NCBI RefSeq assembly: GCF_900187975.1
Contig: NZ_FZPC01000014.1
Coordinates: forward strand, 62,001-126,000
Direction of reading: 5' to 3'
Length of the DNA stretch: 64,000 bases
Source: Pseudomonas delhiensis
GTDB lineage: Bacteria > Pseudomonadota > Gammaproteobacteria > Pseudomonadales > Pseudomonadaceae
Shown: in pieces, positions 54,422-64,000 of the stretch
How positions within the stretch are numbered: position 1 is the first letter of the stretch
Layout: each line of letters opens with the position of its first letter
Position numbers and translations under genes: made by a program
The notes under the pieces: model-generated
Seen by the model: only the letters and a program-made list of their open reading frames with translations
What the model was told of the DNA's origin: nothing
Database searches by the model: none

Positions 54422-57400
54422 ACCCGTCGCGCCTGTTCATCCTGAGGCCGGTCGCCACCACGCTGCTGATGGTGGCGATCCTGCTGTCGGGCATCATCGC
54501 CTACCGCTTCCTGCCGATCTCGGCGCTGCCGGAGGTGGACTACCCGACCATCCAGGTGGTCACCCTGTACCCCGGCGCCAGCCCGGAGATCATGACCTCC
54601 TCGGTCACCGCGCCGCTGGAGAACCAGCTGGGGCAGATCCCGGGGCTCAACGAGATGTCCTCCACCAGCTCCGGCGGCGCCTCGGTGATCACCCTGCAGT
54701 TCAGCCTGCAGGTCGACCTGGAGGTGGCCGAGCAGGAAGTGCAGGCGGCGATCAACACGGCGCAGAGCCTGCTGCCCAAGGACCTGCCCAACCAGCCGGT
54801 GTACAGCAAGGTGAACCCGGCCGACGCGCCCATCCTGACCCTGGCGGTGATGTCCCCGGACATGCCGCTGCCGAAGATCCAGGACCTGGTGGACACCCGC
54901 CTGGCGCAGAAGATCTCGCAGATCTCCGGCGTCGGCCTGGTCAGCATCAGCGGCGGCCAGCGCCCGGCCGTGCGCATCCGCGCCAACCCCGCGGCCCTGG
55001 CGGCCGCCGGGCTGAGCCTGGAAGACCTGCAGAGCACCGTCAGCAACAACAACCTGAACGGGCCCAAGGGCAGCTTCGACGGCCCGACGCGCTCCTCGAC
55101 CCTGGACGCCAACGACCAGCTCAAGTCCGCCGACGCCTACCGCGACCTGATCCTCGCCTACAAGAACGGCTCGCCGCTGCGGGTGCGCGACGTCGCCAGC
55201 GTCGAGGACGACGCCGAGAACGTGCGCCTGGCCGCCTGGGCCAACAACACCCCGGCGGTGGTGCTGAACATCCAGCGCCAGCCGGGGGCCAACGTCATCG
55301 AGGTGGTGGACAGCATCAAGAAGATGCTGCCGCAGCTGCAGGCGACCCTGCCCGGCAGCCTGGAGGTCACGGTGCTGACCGACCGCACCACCACCATCCG
55401 CGCCTCGGTGGCCGACGTGCAGTTCGAGCTGTTCCTCGCCGTGTGCCTGGTGGTGATGGTCACCTTCCTGTTCCTGCGCAACCTCTCGGCCACCCTGATC
55501 CCCAGCTTCGCCGTGCCGCTGTCGCTGATCGGCACCTTCGGCGTCATGTACCTGGCCGGCTTCTCCATCAACAACCTGACGCTGATGGCGCTGACCATCG
55601 CCACCGGCTTCGTGGTGGACGACGCCATCGTCATGGTGGAGAACATCGCCCGCTACCTGGAGCAGGGCGACCCGCCACTGGAAGCGGCGCTCAAGGGCTC
55701 GAAGCAGATCGGTTTCACCATCATCTCGCTGACCTTCTCGCTGATCGCCGTGCTCATCCCGCTGCTGTTCATGGGCGACGTGGCCGGGCGGCTGTTCCGC
55801 GAGTTCGCCGTGACCCTGGCGGTGGCCATCCTGATTTCCGGCTTCGTCTCCCTGACCCTCACGCCCATGCTCGCCGCCAAGCTGCTCAGGCACGTCGAGC
55901 CGGAGCAGGAGGGCCGCTTCGCCCGCGCCGCCGGGCGCTTCATCGAGAACATGATCGAGCGCTACGCCGCCGCCCTGCGCGTGGTGCTGCGGCACCAGGG
56001 GCTGACCCTGCTGGTGGCCATCGGCACCCTGCTGCTGACCGCCGCGCTCTACGTCTTCATGCCCAAGGGCTTCTTCCCGGTGCAGGACACCGGGGTGATC
56101 CAGGGCATCGCCGAGGCGCCGCAGTCGATCTCCTTCCAGGCCATGGCGAGCCGCCAGCAGGAACTGGCCAAGGTGGTCCTGGCCGACCCGGACGTGGAAA
56201 GCCTGTCGTCCTTCATCGGCGTCGACGGCAGCAACGCCACCCTCAACACCGGGCGCATGCTGATCAACCTCAAGCCCCACAGCGAGCGCGACCTCACCGC
56301 CAGCGAGGTGATCCGCCGCCTGCAGCCGGAGCTGGACAAGGTCGCCGGCATCAAGCTGTACCTGCAGCCGGTGCAGGACCTCACCATCGAGGACCGCATC
56401 GCCCGCACCCAGTACCAGTTCACCCTGCAGGACGCCGACCCGGACGTGCTCGCCGAGTGGGTGCCGAAGCTGGTCGACCAGTTGCAGCAGCTGCCGCAGC
56501 TGGCCGACGTGGCCAGCGACTGGCAGGACAAGGGCCTGCAGGCCTACATCGACATCGACCGCGACACCGCCTCGCGCCTGGGCGTGAGCCTGTCGAGCAT
56601 CGACAGCGTGCTCTACAGCGCCTTCGGCCAGCGGCTGATCTCCACCATCTTCACCCAGGCCACCCAGTACCGCGTGGTGCTGGAGGTGGCGCCGGACTTC
56701 CAGCTCGGCCCGCAGTCCCTGGAAAACCTCTACGTGCCGGCCAGCGACGGCACCCAGGTGCGCCTGTCGAGCCTGGCGAAGGTGGAGGAGCGCCACACCC
56801 TGCTGGCGGTCAACCACATCGCCCAGTTTCCGGCGGCGACCATCTCCTTCAACCTGGCCAAGGGCGTGGCCCTGGGCGAGGCGGTGCAGGCCATCCGCGA
56901 CGTCGAGGCGCAGATGCAGATGCCGGCCAGCCTGGAAGGCAGCTTCCGCGGCGCCGCCGAGGCCTTCGAGGCGTCGCTGTCCAACACCCTGCTGCTGGTG
57001 CTGGCCTCCATCGTCACCATGTATATCGTGCTGGGCATCCTCTACGAGAGCTTCATCCACCCGGTGACCATCCTCTCCACGCTGCCCTCAGCCGGCGTGG
57101 GCGCGCTGCTGGCGCTGATGCTGGCCGGGCAGGACATCGGCATCGTGGCGATCATCGGCATCATCCTGCTGATCGGCATCGTCAAGAAGAACGCGATCAT
57201 GATGATCGACTTCGCCCTGGACGCCGAACGCAACGAGGGCAAGCCGTCCCATGAGGCCATCTACCAGGCCTGCCTGCTGCGCTTCCGGCCGATCCTGATG
57301 ACCACCATGGCCGCGCTGCTGGGCGCGCTGCCGCTGATGCTCGCCGGCGGCGCCGGCGCCGAGCTGCGCCAGCCGCTGGGCATCACCATGGTCGGCGGCC

Positions 57401-57543
57401 TGCTGCTGAGCCAGCTGCTGACGCTGTTCACCACCCCGGTCATCTACCTCTACTTCGACCGCCTGGCGCTGCGCTGGGCCAACTGGCGCAAGCGCCACGG
57501 GCTGGACGTGAACAGCCCCGACGAAGGCCTGGAGCAGGGCTGA
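54418..57543 (+). CDS. muxB: RND efflux inner-membrane transporter MuxB
   Basis: This 1041-residue RND pump has twelve membrane helices and two large periplasmic domains. The proton-relay Asp pair sits in [17 protein letters not shown] (about residues 395-411), and [13 protein letters not shown] (about 922-934) provides the conserved lysine of helix 10. It overlaps muxA (ATGA) and muxC (TGATG). MuxB and MuxC are thought to form a heterotrimer with drug-binding and proton-relay roles split between them; the pump exports novobiocin, aztreonam and macrolides in P. aeruginosa. Confidence 0.94.
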   Translation: MNPSRLFILRPVATTLLMVAILLSGIIAYRFLPISALPEVDYPTIQVVTLYPGASPEIMTSSVTAPLENQLGQIPGLNEMSSTSSGGASVITLQFSLQVDLEVAEQEVQAAINTAQSLLPKDLPNQPVYSKVNPADAPILTLAVMSPDMPLPKIQDLVDTRLAQKISQISGVGLVSISGGQRPAVRIRANPAALAAAGLSLEDLQSTVSNNNLNGPKGSFDGPTRSSTLDANDQLKSADAYRDLILAYKNGSPLRVRDVASVEDDAENVRLAAWANNTPAVVLNIQRQPGANVIEVVDSIKKMLPQLQATLPGSLEVTVLTDRTTTIRASVADVQFELFLAVCLVVMVTFLFLRNLSATLIPSFAVPLSLIGTFGVMYLAGFSINNLTLMALTIATGFVVDDAIVMVENIARYLEQGDPPLEAALKGSKQIGFTIISLTFSLIAVLIPLLFMGDVAGRLFREFAVTLAVAILISGFVSLTLTPMLAAKLLRHVEPEQEGRFARAAGRFIENMIERYAAALRVVLRHQGLTLLVAIGTLLLTAALYVFMPKGFFPVQDTGVIQGIAEAPQSISFQAMASRQQELAKVVLADPDVESLSSFIGVDGSNATLNTGRMLINLKPHSERDLTASEVIRRLQPELDKVAGIKLYLQPVQDLTIEDRIARTQYQFTLQDADPDVLAEWVPKLVDQLQQLPQLADVASDWQDKGLQAYIDIDRDTASRLGVSLSSIDSVLYSAFGQRLISTIFTQATQYRVVLEVAPDFQLGPQSLENLYVPASDGTQVRLSSLAKVEERHTLLAVNHIAQFPAATISFNLAKGVALGEAVQAIRDVEAQMQMPASLEGSFRGAAEAFEASLSNTLLLVLASIVTMYIVLGILYESFIHPVTILSTLPSAGVGALLALMLAGQDIGIVAIIGIILLIGIVKKNAIMMIDFALDAERNEGKPSHEAIYQACLLRFRPILMTTMAALLGALPLMLAGGAGAELRQPLGITMVGGLLLSQLLTLFTTPVIYLYFDRLALRWANWRKRHGLDVNSPDEGLEQG

Positions 57544-60500
57544 TGAACATCTCCCGCCCGTTCATCCTGCGGCCGGTGGCGACCCTGCTGCTGACCCTGG
57601 CAATGGTGCTGGCCGGGGCGCTGTCCTTCGGCCTGCTGCCGGTGGCGCCGCTGCCCAACGTCGACTTCCCGACCATCGTGGTGCAGGCGGCGCTGCCCGG
57701 CGCCAGCCCGGAGACCATGGCCTCCACCGTGGCCACGCCGCTGGAGCGCTCGCTGGGGCGCATCGCCGGGGTCACCGACATGACCTCCACCAGCTCCCTG
57801 GGCAACACCACCGTCATCGTCCAGTTCGACCTGTCGAAAGACATCGACGGCGCCGCCCGCGAGGTGCAGTCGGCGATCAACGCGGCCATGAGCCTGCTGC
57901 CCACCGGCATGCCGAACAACCCGACGTACCGCAAGGCGAACCCGTCGGACCAGCCGATCATGATCCTCACCCTGACCTCGGACACCTTCACCCGCGGGCA
58001 GATGTACGACCTGGCCTCGACCATCGTCTCGCCCAAGCTGGCCCAGGTGAAGGGCGTGGGCCAGGTGAGCATCGGCGGCTCCTCGCTGCCGGCGGTGCGG
58101 GTGGATGTCAACCCGGACCAGCTCAGCCACTACGGCATTTCCCTGGAGACGGTGCGCAGCGCCATCGACAACACCAACGCCACCGGGCCCAAGGGCGCCC
58201 TGGAGTTCGGCGAGCGGCACTGGCAGGTGGACGCCAACGACCAGTTGCGCAAGGCCAGCGAGTACGCGCCGCTGATCATCCACTACAACGCCGAGACCAA
58301 CGCCGCGGTGCGCCTGCGCGACGTGGCCAAGGTCAGCGACTCGGTGGAGGACGTGCGCAACGCCGGCTTCTCCGACAACCTGCCGGCGGTGCTGCTGATC
58401 GTCACCCGCCAGCCCGGCGCCAACATCATCGAGGCCACCGACGCCATCCACGCGCAGTTGCCGATCATCCAGGACGTCCTCGGCCCGCAGGTCAAGCTCA
58501 GCGTCATGGACGACCGCAGCCCGTCGATCCGCGCCTCCCTGGAGGAGGCCGAGCTGACCCTGGTGATCTCGGTGCTGCTGGTGATCCTGGTGGTCTACCT
58601 GTTCCTGCGCAACGGCCGCGCCACGCTGATCCCCAGCCTGGCGGTGCCGGTGTCGCTGGTGGGCACCTTCGCCGTCATGTACCTGTGCGGCTTCTCGCTG
58701 AACAACCTGTCGCTGATGGCGCTGATCATCGCCACCGGCTTCGTGGTGGACGACGCCATAGTCGTGGTGGAGAACATCGCCCGGCGCATCGAGGAGGGCG
58801 ACCACCCGGTCCGGGCGGCCATCCGCGGCGCCCGCGAGGTGAGCTTCACGGTGCTGTCGATGACCCTCTCGCTGGTGGCGGTGTTCATCCCGCTGCTGCT
58901 CATGGGCGGCATCACCGGGCGGCTGTTCCGCGAGTTCTCGGTGACCCTGGCGGCGGCCATCCTGGTCTCGCTGGTGGTCTCCCTGACCCTCACGCCCATG
59001 CTCTGCGCGCGCCTGCTGCGCCGCGCCGAGCGGCCGCAGAAGGCCTCGGTGGCGCGGCAGAGCAACCGCTACTTCGTCGCCTTCATGCTGCGCTACCGCG
59101 CCAGCCTGAGCTGGGCGCTGGAGCACTCGCGGCTGATGGTGGCGATCATGTTCGGCTGCATCGCGCTGAACCTCTACCTGTTCGCCATCGTGCCCAAGGG
59201 CTTCCTGCCGCAGCAGGACTCCGGGCGCCTGCGCGGCTTCGCGGTGGCCGACCAGAGCATTTCCTTCCAGGCCCTGGACCGCAAGATGGCGGAGTTCCGC
59301 AACATCCTCGCCCAGGACCCGGGGGTGGAGAACGTGGTCGGCTTCGTCGGCGGCGGCCGCTGGCAGTCGAGCAACACCGGCTCCTTCTTCGTCACCCTGA
59401 AACCCATCACCCAGCGCGACTCCGCCGAGGCCATAGTCGCGCGGCTGCGCAAGAAGCTGGCGGAAATCCCCGGCGCCAACCTCTACCTCACGGCCGGCCA
59501 GGACGTGCGCATCGGCGGCCGGCAGAGCAACGCGCAGTACGAGTTCACCCTGCGCAGCGACGACCTCACCCTGCTGCGCGACTGGGCGCCCAAGGTCGAG
59601 GCGGTGCTGAACAAGGTCCCGCAGCTGGTGGACGTCAACAGCGACGCCCAGGACAAGGGCGTGCAGAGCCGCCTGGTGATCGACCGCGACCGCGCCGCCA
59701 GCCTCGGCGTCGACGTGGCGGCGGTGGACGCGGTGCTGAACAACGCCTACGGCCAGCGCCAGGTGTCGACCATCTTCAACCCGCTGAACCAGTACCACGT
59801 GGTGATGGAAGTGGACCAGCCGTTCCAGCAGAGCCCGGAAGAGCTGCGCCAGGTCTACGTCATCGGCGCGGACGGCCAGCAGGTGCCGCTGTCGGCCTTC
59901 ACCCACGTGGAGCCCAGCCGCGCGCCGCTGTCGGTCAACCACCAGGGGCAGTTCGCCGCCACTACCTTCTCCTTCAACCTGGCCCCCGGCGCGCTCATCG
60001 GCCCGGCCCGCGACGCCGTGATGGCGGCGCTGGAGCCGCTGCATCTGCCGCTGGAGATCCAGGCCAGCTTCGAAGGCAACGCCGGCGCCGTGCAGGACAC
60101 CCAGAACGACATGCCCTGGCTGATCCTGCTGGCGCTGGTGGCGGTCTACATCGTCCTGGGCATCCTCTACGAAAGCTACGTGCACCCGCTGACCATCCTT
60201 TCCACGCTGCCCTCGGCGGGGGTGGGCGCGCTGCTGACGCTGATGCTGTTCCGCACCGAGCTGTCGCTGATCGCGCTGATCGGGGTGATCCTGCTGATCG
60301 GCATCGTCAAGAAGAACGCCATCATGATGATCGACTTCGCCCTGGACGCCGAGCGCACCCTCGGCCTGTCGCCGCGCGAGGCCATCCTGGAAGCCTGCAT
60401 GAAGCGCTTCCGGCCGATCATGATGACCACCCTGGCGGCCATCCTCGGCGCGCTGCCGCTGATCTTCGGCATCGGCGGCGACGCCGCGCTGCGCCGCCCG

Positions 60501-60653
60501 CTGGGCATGACCATCGTCGGCGGCCTGATCGGCAGCCAGCTGCTCACCCTCTACACCACCCCCGTGGTCTACCTCTACCTCGACCGCCTGCGCCACTGGG
60601 TCAACCAGAAGCGCGGCGTGCGCACCGACGGCGCCCTGGAGACTCCGCTATGA
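57543..60653 (+). CDS. muxC: RND efflux inner-membrane transporter MuxC
   Basis: This 1036-residue RND pump is a paralogue of MuxB with the same layout: [20 protein letters not shown] (about residues 396-415) carries the Asp pair and [13 protein letters not shown] (about 921-933) the helix-10 lysine. It starts one base into the muxB stop (TGATG) and its own stop overlaps the opmB ATG (ATGA), so all four cistrons are coupled. Confidence 0.94.
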   Translation: MNISRPFILRPVATLLLTLAMVLAGALSFGLLPVAPLPNVDFPTIVVQAALPGASPETMASTVATPLERSLGRIAGVTDMTSTSSLGNTTVIVQFDLSKDIDGAAREVQSAINAAMSLLPTGMPNNPTYRKANPSDQPIMILTLTSDTFTRGQMYDLASTIVSPKLAQVKGVGQVSIGGSSLPAVRVDVNPDQLSHYGISLETVRSAIDNTNATGPKGALEFGERHWQVDANDQLRKASEYAPLIIHYNAETNAAVRLRDVAKVSDSVEDVRNAGFSDNLPAVLLIVTRQPGANIIEATDAIHAQLPIIQDVLGPQVKLSVMDDRSPSIRASLEEAELTLVISVLLVILVVYLFLRNGRATLIPSLAVPVSLVGTFAVMYLCGFSLNNLSLMALIIATGFVVDDAIVVVENIARRIEEGDHPVRAAIRGAREVSFTVLSMTLSLVAVFIPLLLMGGITGRLFREFSVTLAAAILVSLVVSLTLTPMLCARLLRRAERPQKASVARQSNRYFVAFMLRYRASLSWALEHSRLMVAIMFGCIALNLYLFAIVPKGFLPQQDSGRLRGFAVADQSISFQALDRKMAEFRNILAQDPGVENVVGFVGGGRWQSSNTGSFFVTLKPITQRDSAEAIVARLRKKLAEIPGANLYLTAGQDVRIGGRQSNAQYEFTLRSDDLTLLRDWAPKVEAVLNKVPQLVDVNSDAQDKGVQSRLVIDRDRAASLGVDVAAVDAVLNNAYGQRQVSTIFNPLNQYHVVMEVDQPFQQSPEELRQVYVIGADGQQVPLSAFTHVEPSRAPLSVNHQGQFAATTFSFNLAPGALIGPARDAVMAALEPLHLPLEIQASFEGNAGAVQDTQNDMPWLILLALVAVYIVLGILYESYVHPLTILSTLPSAGVGALLTLMLFRTELSLIALIGVILLIGIVKKNAIMMIDFALDAERTLGLSPREAILEACMKRFRPIMMTTLAAILGALPLIFGIGGDAALRRPLGMTIVGGLIGSQLLTLYTTPVVYLYLDRLRHWVNQKRGVRTDGALETPL

Positions 60654-62137
60654 ACCGCCCGAACCCATCCCGCAGCCTGCTCGCCCTGGCGCTGTGCGCG
60701 GCGCTCGCCGGCTGCGCGGTCGGCCCCGACTACAAGCGCCCCGAGCTGGGCGTGCCGGCCGCCTTCAAGGAGGGCGAGGGCTGGCGCCTGGCGCAGCCGG
60801 CCGACCTGGCGGGCCACGGCCAGTGGTGGACGCTGTACGCCGACCCGACCCTGGACGACCTGCAGCAACGCCTGCTCGAGGCCAACCAGACCCTCGCCCA
60901 GTCCGAGGCCTCCTACCGCCAGGCCGCGGCACTGGTGAAGGGCTCGCGCGCCTCCTTCTTCCCGACCATCAGCGCCGACGTCGGCAAGACCCGCTCCGGC
61001 CAGGGCGGCAGCGGCAGCGGCAGCGTGCGCCTGCCCGACGGCTCCACGGTCAGCAGCGGTGGCAGCGGCGGCATCAGCAACAGCTACAGCGCGAGCCTGG
61101 GCGTGAGCTGGGAACTGGACCTGTGGGGCAAGCTGCGCCGCCAGCTGGAAGCCGACACCGCCAGCCGCGACGCCAGCGCCGCGGACCTGGCCGCCTCGCG
61201 CCTGTCGCTGCAGTCGCAACTGGCGCAGAACTACCTGCAGCTGCGGGTGATGGACCAGCAGATCAAGCTGCTCAACGACACGGTCGAGGCCTACGAGCGC
61301 GCGCTCAAGCTGACCACCAACCAGTACGACGCCGGCATCGTCACCAAGGCCGACGTGGCCCAGGCGCGCACCCAGCTCAAGAGCACCGAGGCCCAGGCCA
61401 TCGACCTCAAGTACCAGCGCGCGCAGCTGGAGCACGCCATCGCCGTGCTGGTGGGCCAGGCCCCGGCCAACTTCAGCCTGGCCGCCACCGGCCAGGTGCC
61501 GAAGCTGCCGTCGATCCCGGCGCTGGTGCCCTCGCAACTGCTGGAGCGGCGCCCGGACATCGCCTCCGCCGAGCGCCAGGTGATCTCGGCCAACGCCAAG
61601 ATCGGCGTGGCCAAGGCCGCCTGGTACCCCGACCTGACCCTGAGCGCCGCCGGCGGCTACCGCAGCGGCAGCTTCCACGACTGGATCGAGACGCCCAACC
61701 GCTACTGGTCCATCGGCCCGCAGTTCGCCATGACGCTGTTCGACGGCGGCCTGATCTCTTCCCAGGTGGAACAGGCCGAGGCCAGCTACGACCAGACCGT
61801 GGCCAGCTACCGCCAGACCGTGCTCGACGGCATGCGCGAGGTGGAGGACTACATGGTCCAGCTCAAGGTGCTGGAAGAGGAGAGCGGGGCGCAGAATGAA
61901 GCCCTGGACGCCGCCCGCGAAGCCCTGCGCCTGACCAGCAACCAGTACAAGGCCGGCACCGTGGACTACAACAGCGTGGTCACCACCCAGACCACGGCGC
62001 TGTCCAACGAACGCAACGTGCTGAGCCTGTACGGCAACCGCCTGGTGGCCAGCGTGCAACTGATCGCCGCCATGGGCGGCGGCTGGGACGCCGGCCAGAT
62101 CGCCAGCGAGGGCGAGAGGGCGGCCAAGGCCGATTGA
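60650..62137 (+). CDS. opmB: Outer-membrane efflux lipoprotein OpmB
   Basis: This 495-residue TolC/OprM-family outer-membrane factor has a lipobox LAGC (about residues 18-21) and two outer-membrane-efflux repeats with long coiled-coil helices (for example [20 protein letters not shown]). A Ser/Gly-rich loop ([20 protein letters not shown]) near residues 118-140 is an insertion in the first beta-hairpin, exposed outside the cell if the topology follows OprM. It completes the MuxABC-OpmB pump. Confidence 0.93.
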   Translation: MNRPNPSRSLLALALCAALAGCAVGPDYKRPELGVPAAFKEGEGWRLAQPADLAGHGQWWTLYADPTLDDLQQRLLEANQTLAQSEASYRQAAALVKGSRASFFPTISADVGKTRSGQGGSGSGSVRLPDGSTVSSGGSGGISNSYSASLGVSWELDLWGKLRRQLEADTASRDASAADLAASRLSLQSQLAQNYLQLRVMDQQIKLLNDTVEAYERALKLTTNQYDAGIVTKADVAQARTQLKSTEAQAIDLKYQRAQLEHAIAVLVGQAPANFSLAATGQVPKLPSIPALVPSQLLERRPDIASAERQVISANAKIGVAKAAWYPDLTLSAAGGYRSGSFHDWIETPNRYWSIGPQFAMTLFDGGLISSQVEQAEASYDQTVASYRQTVLDGMREVEDYMVQLKVLEEESGAQNEALDAAREALRLTSNQYKAGTVDYNSVVTTQTTALSNERNVLSLYGNRLVASVQLIAAMGGGWDAGQIASEGERAAKAD

Positions 62138-62149
62138 CCCCGCCCTTCT

Positions 62150-62412
62150 CCGTAGGGCGCAAACGCCTACGGCGTTATCCGCCGTTTGGCCTCGGTTCCC
62201 GGCGGCTCCGGGGTTGACCTGGGCGTTGGCTGTGGCCTCGGTGTATCGGCGTATAACCGCGAACGGTTATACGCCCTACGCCAAGGTCGGGTCTGGCGTA
62301 GGGCGCATAACGCCTACGGCGTTATCCGCCGTTTGACCTTGGTTCCCGGCGGCTCCGGGGTTGATCTGGGCATTGGCCATGACCCCGGTGTATCGGCGAA
62401 TAACCGCGAACA
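62150..62412. repeat. Tandem REP composite, 146 bp period
   Basis: GTAGGGCGCA starts at 62152 and 62298. Each unit has the ACGCCTACGGCGTTAT palindrome, a TTCCCGGCGGCTCCGGGGTT segment and an ATAACCGCGAAC palindrome half. The second copy stops at AACCGCGAAC, missing its final arm, where a different sequence (ATGAGGGAATG) begins. Confidence 0.82.
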
Positions 62413-62436
62413 TGAGGGAATGGCGTGGGTGGGCCT

Positions 62437-62982
62437 TCAATGCCTGAACCGCCGCGCCGTGGTGAAATTACGATCCCAGTAGCTGTTGCTCAGCGAATCG
62501 ATGCGCACCGTCTTGCCGCTGCGCGGCGCGTGGATGAAGCGGTCATCGCCCAGGTACAGCCCGACGTGGCTGACCCGCGCGCCGCCATTGTGGCTGAAGA
62601 ACACCGCATCCCCCGGCTTGAGCGCATGGCGCGGCACCTGGCGGTGCTTCTGGCGGATCATCGAGCGGGTGGTGCGCGGCAGTTCCAGGCCGATTTCCTT
62701 GCGGAACAGGTAGACCAGCAGGCCGCTGCAATCGAAGCCGGTCTTCGCCGAGGTGCCGCCCCAGCGGTACGGCGTGCCCACCAGTTGCCGCGCGCTCTGC
62801 AGCAGGCGGTGCATGTCGCCGTCCGGCACCCCGGGTTTCAGGCCGGGCTGTGCGCCGGGGCGGAAGAGTTGCGCCAGGCTGCCTTCCTGCGACTGGTAGC
62901 TGCGCCAGGCGGGCGCATCCAGCAGGTCGGCCGAAGCGAACAGGGGTGACAGGCAAATCAGCAACAGCAGGAAACTACGCAC
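62437..62982 (-). CDS. NlpC/P60 family cell-wall endopeptidase
   Basis: The 181-residue exported protein has a signal peptide to about residue 18 and an NlpC/P60 domain with Cys in TGFDCSGLLV (about 84), His in RVSHVGLYLG (about 137) and a second His in DRFIHAPRSG (about 149). It should cleave the gamma-D-glutamyl-diaminopimelate bond of muropeptides. It stands alone next to a truncated REP copy. Confidence 0.88.
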   Translation of the reverse strand: MRSFLLLLICLSPLFASADLLDAPAWRSYQSQEGSLAQLFRPGAQPGLKPGVPDGDMHRLLQSARQLVGTPYRWGGTSAKTGFDCSGLLVYLFRKEIGLELPRTTRSMIRQKHRQVPRHALKPGDAVFFSHNGGARVSHVGLYLGDDRFIHAPRSGKTVRIDSLSNSYWDRNFTTARRFRH

Positions 62983-63186
62983 GACAGGTACCGCAGGGAA
63001 GCATTAGGAACAGGGCGTCATCCTAGGCATCCGGTGCGTGAGCGGTCAGTCGGAAAATTCGCCTGTACCAGGCGGAAAATACCAATCGGTGCCGGGGGCG
63101 CAGCCTGCAACTGCGCAAGAACGTTCAAGGCGGGCGCTGGGGGTTTCTGCCAAGCTGGTGGCCTCACTGCCTCGAAAGCATCATCC

Positions 63187-63885
63187 ATGTCCCAACAACT
63201 GCTTCCCTCCCGCGCCTTCCTCAAGGGCGCCATCGCCATCATGCCGCTGTCCATCGCGGTGCTGCCCTGGGGCCTGCTGGCCGGCTCCCTGGCCATCGAG
63301 GCCGGGCTTTCGCCGCTGCACGGCCAGGGCCTGTCGGCCATCGTCTTCGCCGGCGCCGCGCAACTGGTGGCCATCGGCATGCTCAAGGGCGGTGCCGGGT
63401 TCTTCTCGATCATGATCACCACGCTGCTGCTGACCTCGCAGCACCTGCTCTACGGCATGAGCATGCGCCCGCTGATCGCCGACCTGCCCGGGCGCTGGCG
63501 CCTGGGCCTGGGCTTCCTGCTCACCGACGAATTCTTCGCCCTGACCAGCCAGCACGACCGCGAGACCTTCAACCGCTGGTACGCCCTGGGCGTGGGCCTG
63601 ACCTTCTACGTGGCCTGGAACCTCTTCACCCTGGCCGGCGTGCTGCTGGGCAGCAGCATCCCGGGCCTGGAACACCTGGGCCTGGACTTCTCCGTGGCCG
63701 CCACCTTCGTGGCGCTGATCGCGCCGGTGGTGCGCAGCGTGCCGACGGTGGTCTGCGTGGCGGTGTCGCTGTTCTGCTCGGTGCTGTTCAGCTACTGGCA
63801 ACTGGGCTCGGCCCTGGTGCTCTCGGGCCTGGCGGGCATGACCGCGGGCTTTCTCTGCAACAGGTTCGGCGGGAGGTCGGCATGA
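63187..63885 (+). CDS. azlC: AzlC family branched-chain amino-acid exporter, large subunit
   Basis: The 232-residue protein has about seven membrane helices and the AzlC motifs AIMPLSIAVLPWGLLAGSL (N-terminus) and SQHLLYGMSMRP (about residues 84-95). With AzlD it exports branched-chain amino acids and analogues (YgaZH type). ATG at 63187 is chosen because homology begins there. The stop overlaps the azlD start (ATGA). Confidence 0.88.
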   Translation: MSQQLLPSRAFLKGAIAIMPLSIAVLPWGLLAGSLAIEAGLSPLHGQGLSAIVFAGAAQLVAIGMLKGGAGFFSIMITTLLLTSQHLLYGMSMRPLIADLPGRWRLGLGFLLTDEFFALTSQHDRETFNRWYALGVGLTFYVAWNLFTLAGVLLGSSIPGLEHLGLDFSVAATFVALIAPVVRSVPTVVCVAVSLFCSVLFSYWQLGSALVLSGLAGMTAGFLCNRFGGRSA

Positions 63886-64000
63886 TGGTCTGGGCCGTGA
63901 TCGTCGGCATGGGGCTGATCGTCTTCTTCAACCGCTACGTGTTCCTCGAACCGCGCCTGCCGATCCGCCTGGGCAGCAACGTCCGGCAGTTCCTTGGCTT
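63882..64000 (+). CDS. azlD: AzlD domain protein, small subunit (cut by window edge)
   Basis: 39 codons are visible: two Met codons, a hydrophobic helix (VWAVIVGMGLIVFFNRYVFL) and the AzlD-like LPIRLGSNVRQFL. ATG at 63882 overlaps the azlC stop; ATG at 63885 is the alternative. AzlD partners AzlC. Confidence 0.85.
   Translation, partial: MMVWAVIVGMGLIVFFNRYVFLEPRLPIRLGSNVRQFLG

Noticed and set aside
58685..60649. Long plus-strand frame overlapping muxC that runs into opmB
   Set aside because: Only its 3' part from 60650 is the real opmB. The upstream stretch is an out-of-frame shadow of muxC with Arg/Pro/Gly-rich composition.

Overview
The window is about 64 kb of GC-rich chromosomal DNA. 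It almost certainly comes from a Pseudomonas related to the P. aeruginosa / P. nitroreducens / P. citronellolis group. This rests on recognisable Pseudomonas gene blocks: a mexT-mexS pair, the six-gene fap amyloid operon followed by uppP/bacA, a cold-shock/DUF1294 gene, a LysR gene and an azoreductase in PAO1-like order, a muxABC-opmB efflux operon, fusA2, and davBA with its Lrp-type regulator. No rRNA, tRNA, insertion sequence, prophage or CRISPR array was recognised.

Layout. 0-5.5 kb: partial thermostable-hemolysin-family gene, an HTH regulator divergent from an AGCS amino-acid symporter plus asparaginase, a HIT protein and an acetyltransferase. 5.5-6.8 kb: AT-rich island with two unknown membrane-protein genes. 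6.8-8.3 kb: divergent methyltransferase/TetR pair. 8.3-9.9 kb: two-gene unit that looks like a membrane-active toxin plus a multispanning partner. 10.1-20.9 kb: amine-oxidation region with aldehyde dehydrogenase, MFS transporter, a CcmF-like haem lyase and the quinohemoprotein amine dehydrogenase genes qhpA-qhpD-qhpC-qhpB. Three of its transcription units carry sigma-54-type promoters with the same upstream TGTCTCAG/TGTCGC motifs, which suggests one regulon. 21-25.3 kb: SDR, TetR, mexT and mexS, without mexEF-oprN. 25.7-29.8 kb: iorAB molybdenum hydroxylase, rraB and a DsbA/FrnE-type protein. 30.2-36.6 kb: Fur-boxed ECF sigma / anti-sigma / TonB receptor unit next to fusA2. 37.3-40.5 kb: lysine monooxygenase pathway davB-davA with a divergent Lrp regulator. 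40.9-47.5 kb: VpsR-like sigma-54 activator facing fapABCDEF, which has its own sigma-54 promoter and upstream dyads. 47.8-51.5 kb: uppP, CSD-DUF1294, LysR/azoR and an SNase-like protein. 52.3-62.1 kb: tpx and muxABC-opmB. 62.4-64 kb: NlpC/P60 hydrolase and azlCD (azlD is cut by the window edge).

Many gaps between genes are filled with REP-like palindromes. These form tandem composite arrays with periods of about 310, 216 and 146 bp.

Functionally the window is rich in amine and amino-acid catabolism (asparagine, lysine, primary amines), in envelope and biofilm functions (Fap, Mux, UppP), and in sigma-54 control. The least described parts are the haem-lyase-associated amine dehydrogenase regulon, the putative toxin/immunity pair, and the REP composites with compensatory stem changes.
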